Shown: piece after piece, positions 60,987-64,000 of the stretch
Numbering within the stretch: the first letter of the stretch is position 1
Layout: each line of letters begins with the position of its first letter
Source of the DNA: Candidatus Nitrosopumilus limneticus
GTDB lineage: Archaea; Thermoproteota; Nitrososphaeria; Nitrososphaerales; Nitrosopumilaceae
Reading direction: 5' to 3'
Assembly: GCA_022117465.1 (NCBI GenBank)
Contig: JAHCGZ010000001.1
Span: 1 to 64,000, forward strand
DNA length: 64,000 nt
Program-made: the position numbers and the translations under genes
Notes under the pieces: model-generated
Seen by the model: only the letters and a program-made list of their open reading frames with translations
What the model was told of the DNA's origin: nothing
Database searches by the model: none

Positions 60987-62414
60987 TTAAGAAAAATTTG
61001 TATTGTATACTGGTCGAGCTCCATCTGGGACTTCAGATACAGCAGATTCAGATACGGATTGACCACGTGCCTGATAAACTCGAACTTTATGAAATACGTT
61101 ATGTGATGAAAATATTGCCAGTCCAGCAATTGCCACACCGATGAAATTTCTTATAGTAATATCAAAACTTGGTTGTGAAGCCACCAATGAAATATCAAAT
61201 ACAACATAAAAGTTATCAAATAACCAAAATGCCATTGTTACCCAAGACAATAGACCACCTATCAGATAACCTAATCTTGCCTTTTTCTTAACAAAGGATA
61301 TGGCAAAAAGTATTGCAGTATACCAAATAATAGAACCAATAATCCAAGAAATTTCCCACACATCACTTCTATCATCTAACCAATAGTACGTCGTTCCAAT
61401 GAAAGCCATAGCACAGAGCGAAATCAAAAGGATTTTTTGATTTATCTTGTAGGATGTTTTCTCCTCTCCAGATTTTATGATTGGTTTGAATGCTTTAGAT
61501 TCTTCTCTTGCAATTTTAATTGCTTGAGTCATATTTTTGAGATCAACATGAACCATTTGATTAATGGATTGATCTGTAACAATTGAATCGTGAACCAAAC
61601 TATCTACAAGAGGTCTTGCCAAAGATGCCTTAACAGGAGTTACTAAATCAATCCAGTAAGAAGATAAGCGAGGAGTCAAAAATGGTATTTGAATAACGGT
61701 GAGATTTCTATTAAGAATTGCAGAATACAATCGCATTAATTGCTCATAGGTCATTACTTCAGGACCACCAACTTCTAAAATTTTTCCAGATGATTCAGGG
61801 TTTTTCATTACACCAAATAAATAATCAACAACATCGTCAACTGCAATTGGTTGTGTTTTTGATTTAACCCATTTTGGACATACCATTAGTGGTAATCTTT
61901 CAACAAGATATCGAAGCATGGCATAAGATCCACCTTCTGCACCAACAATAACTGATGCCCTTAATTCAGTAACAGGAATACTTCCAGATGCTAAAATTTT
62001 TCCAACATCATGTCTACTTTGCATATGTCTTGACAATTTTAGCCCATCATTTACTAATCCTCCAAGATATACAATTCTTTTAACACCAGATTTAGTTGCA
62101 GCTTGTAAAAAATTTTCTGCCTGTATTTTTTCTCTATCTGCAAATTTTGCCCATTCTTTTTTTGAACCTTCCATAGAATGAAGTAAATAAAATGCAATTT
62201 CAATTCCTTTAGTTGCAGTTTCCAAAGAATTCATATCAAAAGCATCTGCTTTCACATACCTAACATTTTGTGTATCAGGAAATTTAGATCTAGACATGGC
62301 CACAACTTTAAATCCAGAATCAGATAATTTTGCCAATAATTTTTTTCCAATAAATCCTGTCGAACCAGTTACCAAAATATTATATGGATTATTTTGAGTC
62401 ATAAGATCAGACAT
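60987..62414 (-). CDS. NAD(P)-binding SDR/NmrA-like protein fused to a membrane domain
   Basis: This 475-residue protein has an N-terminal Rossmann fold with VTGSTGFIGKKLLAKL (residues 15-30) and atypical-SDR features up to about 290 (AFYLLHSMEGS, VYLGGLV, TELRASVIVGAEGGSY). From about 320 to 450 there are four or five membrane helices (ILLISLCAMAFIGTTYYW and later ones). This resembles NmrA-type proteins with a DUF2867/membrane C-terminus. Likely bound to the inner face of the membrane; substrate unknown. Confidence 0.75.
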   Translation of the reverse strand: MSDLMTQNNPYNILVTGSTGFIGKKLLAKLSDSGFKVVAMSRSKFPDTQNVRYVKADAFDMNSLETATKGIEIAFYLLHSMEGSKKEWAKFADREKIQAENFLQAATKSGVKRIVYLGGLVNDGLKLSRHMQSRHDVGKILASGSIPVTELRASVIVGAEGGSYAMLRYLVERLPLMVCPKWVKSKTQPIAVDDVVDYLFGVMKNPESSGKILEVGGPEVMTYEQLMRLYSAILNRNLTVIQIPFLTPRLSSYWIDLVTPVKASLARPLVDSLVHDSIVTDQSINQMVHVDLKNMTQAIKIAREESKAFKPIIKSGEEKTSYKINQKILLISLCAMAFIGTTYYWLDDRSDVWEISWIIGSIIWYTAILFAISFVKKKARLGYLIGGLLSWVTMAFWLFDNFYVVFDISLVASQPSFDITIRNFIGVAIAGLAIFSSHNVFHKVRVYQARGQSVSESAVSEVPDGARPVYNTNFS

Positions 62415-62416
62415 TT

Positions 62417-62794
62417 TTAAAACACATCATTTAATTTTTTAAGTTTCATTAAATTAGTAATTTCAATATTACTACTTAATGTAATAATTTTTGCAAGTTT
62501 AGGATTTGCTTTCTCACCAAGTTTCAATACAGTATCGCCTCGAAATCTAACTTCAATTGTAGTTTTTGCATTTGCCAAATTTTTCGCAAGATCCTTTGCT
62601 TCAGATAGTTCTTTCAAAAAACCAGGCATTTTTTTAATTTCAATTGGAAAATCAATCACATCAATAATTTTTGTACTTCCGTCTGCTGTAAAATTAATCA
62701 TTGGTGTACCGTCACAACTAACGTTAAGTGTTCCTTTATCAAGATAAGATAAAAAATTAGCGGGGAATTTGAAGTGTTTCATTCTCATCCACAC
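62417..62794 (-). CDS. Hypothetical protein, beta-rich
   Basis: This 125-residue protein starts at GTG 62794 directly after the stop of the upstream gene (62795); ATG 62788 or 62782 are alternatives. The sequence is strand-rich (TLNVSCDGTPMINFTADGST). It is probably translated together with the preceding small gene and the SDR gene that follows 2 nt later. Family not recognised. Confidence 0.5.
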   Translation of the reverse strand: MWMRMKHFKFPANFLSYLDKGTLNVSCDGTPMINFTADGSTKIIDVIDFPIEIKKMPGFLKELSEAKDLAKNLANAKTTIEVRFRGDTVLKLGEKANPKLAKIITLSSNIEITNLMKLKKLNDVF

Positions 62795-62983
62795 CTATTT
62801 TGTTGCTGTTATGGTTAGTTTACCACTTAAGGAAATTGTACCTGTTGGAACTACTACATTGTCTTTCATAATCTTACCTGCCAACTCTAGATTGTGAAAA
62901 TCATAAGTTATTGCAGCGTGTTTCTCTGTAAGTTTATCAAAGATTTCAGCAAGTAAATTTGCCCATTCTTGTTCTTCTGCCAT
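62795..62983 (-). CDS. Hypothetical small protein
   Basis: This 62-residue protein has an N-terminal helix (EQEWANLLAEIFDKL) and a C-terminal beta half (GTISLSGKLTITATK). Its stop abuts the next start, so the three genes 62983-60987 form one operon. Together, the two small beta proteins may be subunits of one unit, which is inference. Confidence 0.5.
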   Translation of the reverse strand: MAEEQEWANLLAEIFDKLTEKHAAITYDFHNLELAGKIMKDNVVVPTGTISLSGKLTITATK

Positions 62984-63116
62984 TGTGAGATTTCTAGATT
63001 TGTCATATTTAACCCATGGAAAAAAATATTGATAGTGCCAAAATCAGTGACTATTGCATTACCACTAGAGAATATTATTAGCATTAGTTATATATCAACA
63101 ATAAAGAAATCGGTAT

Positions 63117-63971
63117 GTGGTATACATCAGAGCTAAAAAAGTTAAATCCGATCTATATCTCTATCTAGTCAAAAGTATATGGGATTCTAAAAAGAGTACA
63201 TCAAAACAAGAAATTATAAAATATCTAGGTAAAGCAGATAATGTAGTAAAAGATGATATTCCAGAGGAATTCAGAAATGATGCCAAAATTTTATCAGTTC
63301 TAGCATCCTACAATCCAAAGGATATTCAAAAGAGGGAGGATGCCACATTAAAATCAAAACAGCAATTATATAAAAAATTAACAGATGGAAATTTAGATGA
63401 ATGTATAAAAATTTACAAAAATTATATCGACGTATTTAATATCCCAGATTTCTTTGATAAAATCTTTAGACCAGTAATGGCAAAAATAGGAGAAGAGTGG
63501 TCAAACGGAAGATTATCTATTGCAACTGAACATGTTGCAAGTAATGTTGCCCAAACATTAGTAAAAATTATAGTAGAGCAAATATCAGGTGCAGGAAATA
63601 AAAAGAAAATAATGATATGTGTTCCAGTAGGAGAAGAGCATCATATTGGATGTGATGTTTTAGAATCATATCTAACAATAAAGGGATTCAAAGTTTTTAA
63701 TATGGGAACATCAATACCAGCAGAATCAATAATAGAATTCATAAATATGAAAAAACCAGATATCTTACTAATTTCAATAACAATCAATGACAACATATCA
63801 GCTGGACAGAGATTAGTAAAGAAAATCAGAGAGCATAGCAAAATTCCAATTTTAATTGGAGGATATGCAACACAAATTAAAAACCCTCCAAAATTTGAAG
63901 CAGAAGTAGTAGGTGATGCAAGTTTGGAAGAAATTCCAAAGATATTAAGAAAAATTGTATTACCTAATTAG
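63117..63971 (+). CDS. Cobalamin-binding sensor protein, CarH-like, with non-MerR N-terminus
   Basis: This 284-residue protein starts at GTG 63117. Residues 1-45 carry an unusual basic module (RAKKVKSDLYLYLVKS ... QEIIKYLGK) also seen at the N-terminus of some transposases, as I recall. Residues about 80-160 form a B12-binding_2 helical cap with W128-x9-E138-H139, the motif that contacts adenosylcobalamin in CarH photoreceptors. The Rossmann B12 domain (about 163-280) has E-x-H-x2-G (E173, H175, G178), GTSIPAESII and LLISIT. It would bind B12, possibly as a light or B12 sensor. TATA-like TTATATATCAAC at 63086-63097 fits a leaderless transcript. Confidence 0.8.
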   Translation: MVYIRAKKVKSDLYLYLVKSIWDSKKSTSKQEIIKYLGKADNVVKDDIPEEFRNDAKILSVLASYNPKDIQKREDATLKSKQQLYKKLTDGNLDECIKIYKNYIDVFNIPDFFDKIFRPVMAKIGEEWSNGRLSIATEHVASNVAQTLVKIIVEQISGAGNKKKIMICVPVGEEHHIGCDVLESYLTIKGFKVFNMGTSIPAESIIEFINMKKPDILLISITINDNISAGQRLVKKIREHSKIPILIGGYATQIKNPPKFEAEVVGDASLEEIPKILRKIVLPN

Positions 63972-64000
63972 AATTTAAAAAAGATTCAATTTTTGGAACA

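Overview
The window looks like the chromosome of an ammonia-oxidising archaeon of the Nitrosopumilus type (Thaumarchaeota/Nitrososphaerota). The DNA is very AT-rich. Many genes appear leaderless, with a TATA box 20-30 nt before the start codon. The information-processing genes are archaeal or eukaryote-like: ribosomal proteins S25e and S26e, RNA polymerase subunit K, TBP beside TFB, Alba, aRF1, an XPD-type Fe-S helicase and an archaeal-type ThrRS. It also carries archaeal lipid and purine enzymes (archaetidylinositol-phosphate synthase, PurP), CbtAB cobalt uptake, and secreted proteins with a WIKNNAGWW repeat that I associate with this lineage. No rRNA, tRNA, CRISPR array, integrase or transposase was recognised.

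Layout. 1-9.5 kb is an accessory, partly decayed stretch. It holds a UvrD/RecB-like helicase-nuclease gene broken by many frameshifts, a DUF6745 gene and small partner bracketed by a 97-bp direct repeat that includes the promoter region and start codon, a frameshifted TPR/zinc gene, and a three-gene operon ending in a complete viral-type terminase large subunit. 9.6-21.5 kb is mostly housekeeping: purP, two winged-helix regulators, cbtAB, a DsbA-like protein, an MFS transporter, aRF1, a HIT protein, ilvD and XPD. 21.5-25.3 kb has small, poorly characterised or frameshifted genes and a candidate structured RNA. 25.3-30.3 kb is a tightly overlapping trpE-G-D-C-B operon; trpA lies apart at 38.6 kb and trpF is absent. 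30.4-34.4 kb holds conserved-looking hypothetical genes and three more GC-richer foldable intergenic segments. 34.4-37.7 kb has a HAD hydrolase and a phnD-C-E type ABC importer. 38-57.9 kb is core metabolism and information processing. 57.9-64 kb has two tandem secreted paralogues, a DUF1722 protein, a dehydrogenase-like protein fused to a membrane domain, and a B12-binding protein with the CarH-type W-x9-EH light-sensing motif.

Cross-cutting observations. (1) Single-base indels, mostly at A/T runs, disrupt several genes (helicase, TPR gene, DUF922 gene, C2H2 gene) and separate ilvD and XPD from their natural start codons. Either this accessory DNA is decaying or the assembly has homopolymer errors; the long trp, thrS, pyrG and terminase frames are intact. 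(2) Many very small genes are present that routine callers would miss: Cys/His zinc microproteins, a YHS-domain protein, DUF6356, and three single-transmembrane microproteins of 27-30 residues. (3) The most unusual items are the isolated terminase operon, the repeat-bracketed DUF6745 module, the four foldable intergenic segments, and the CarH-like sensor with a non-MerR N-terminus.
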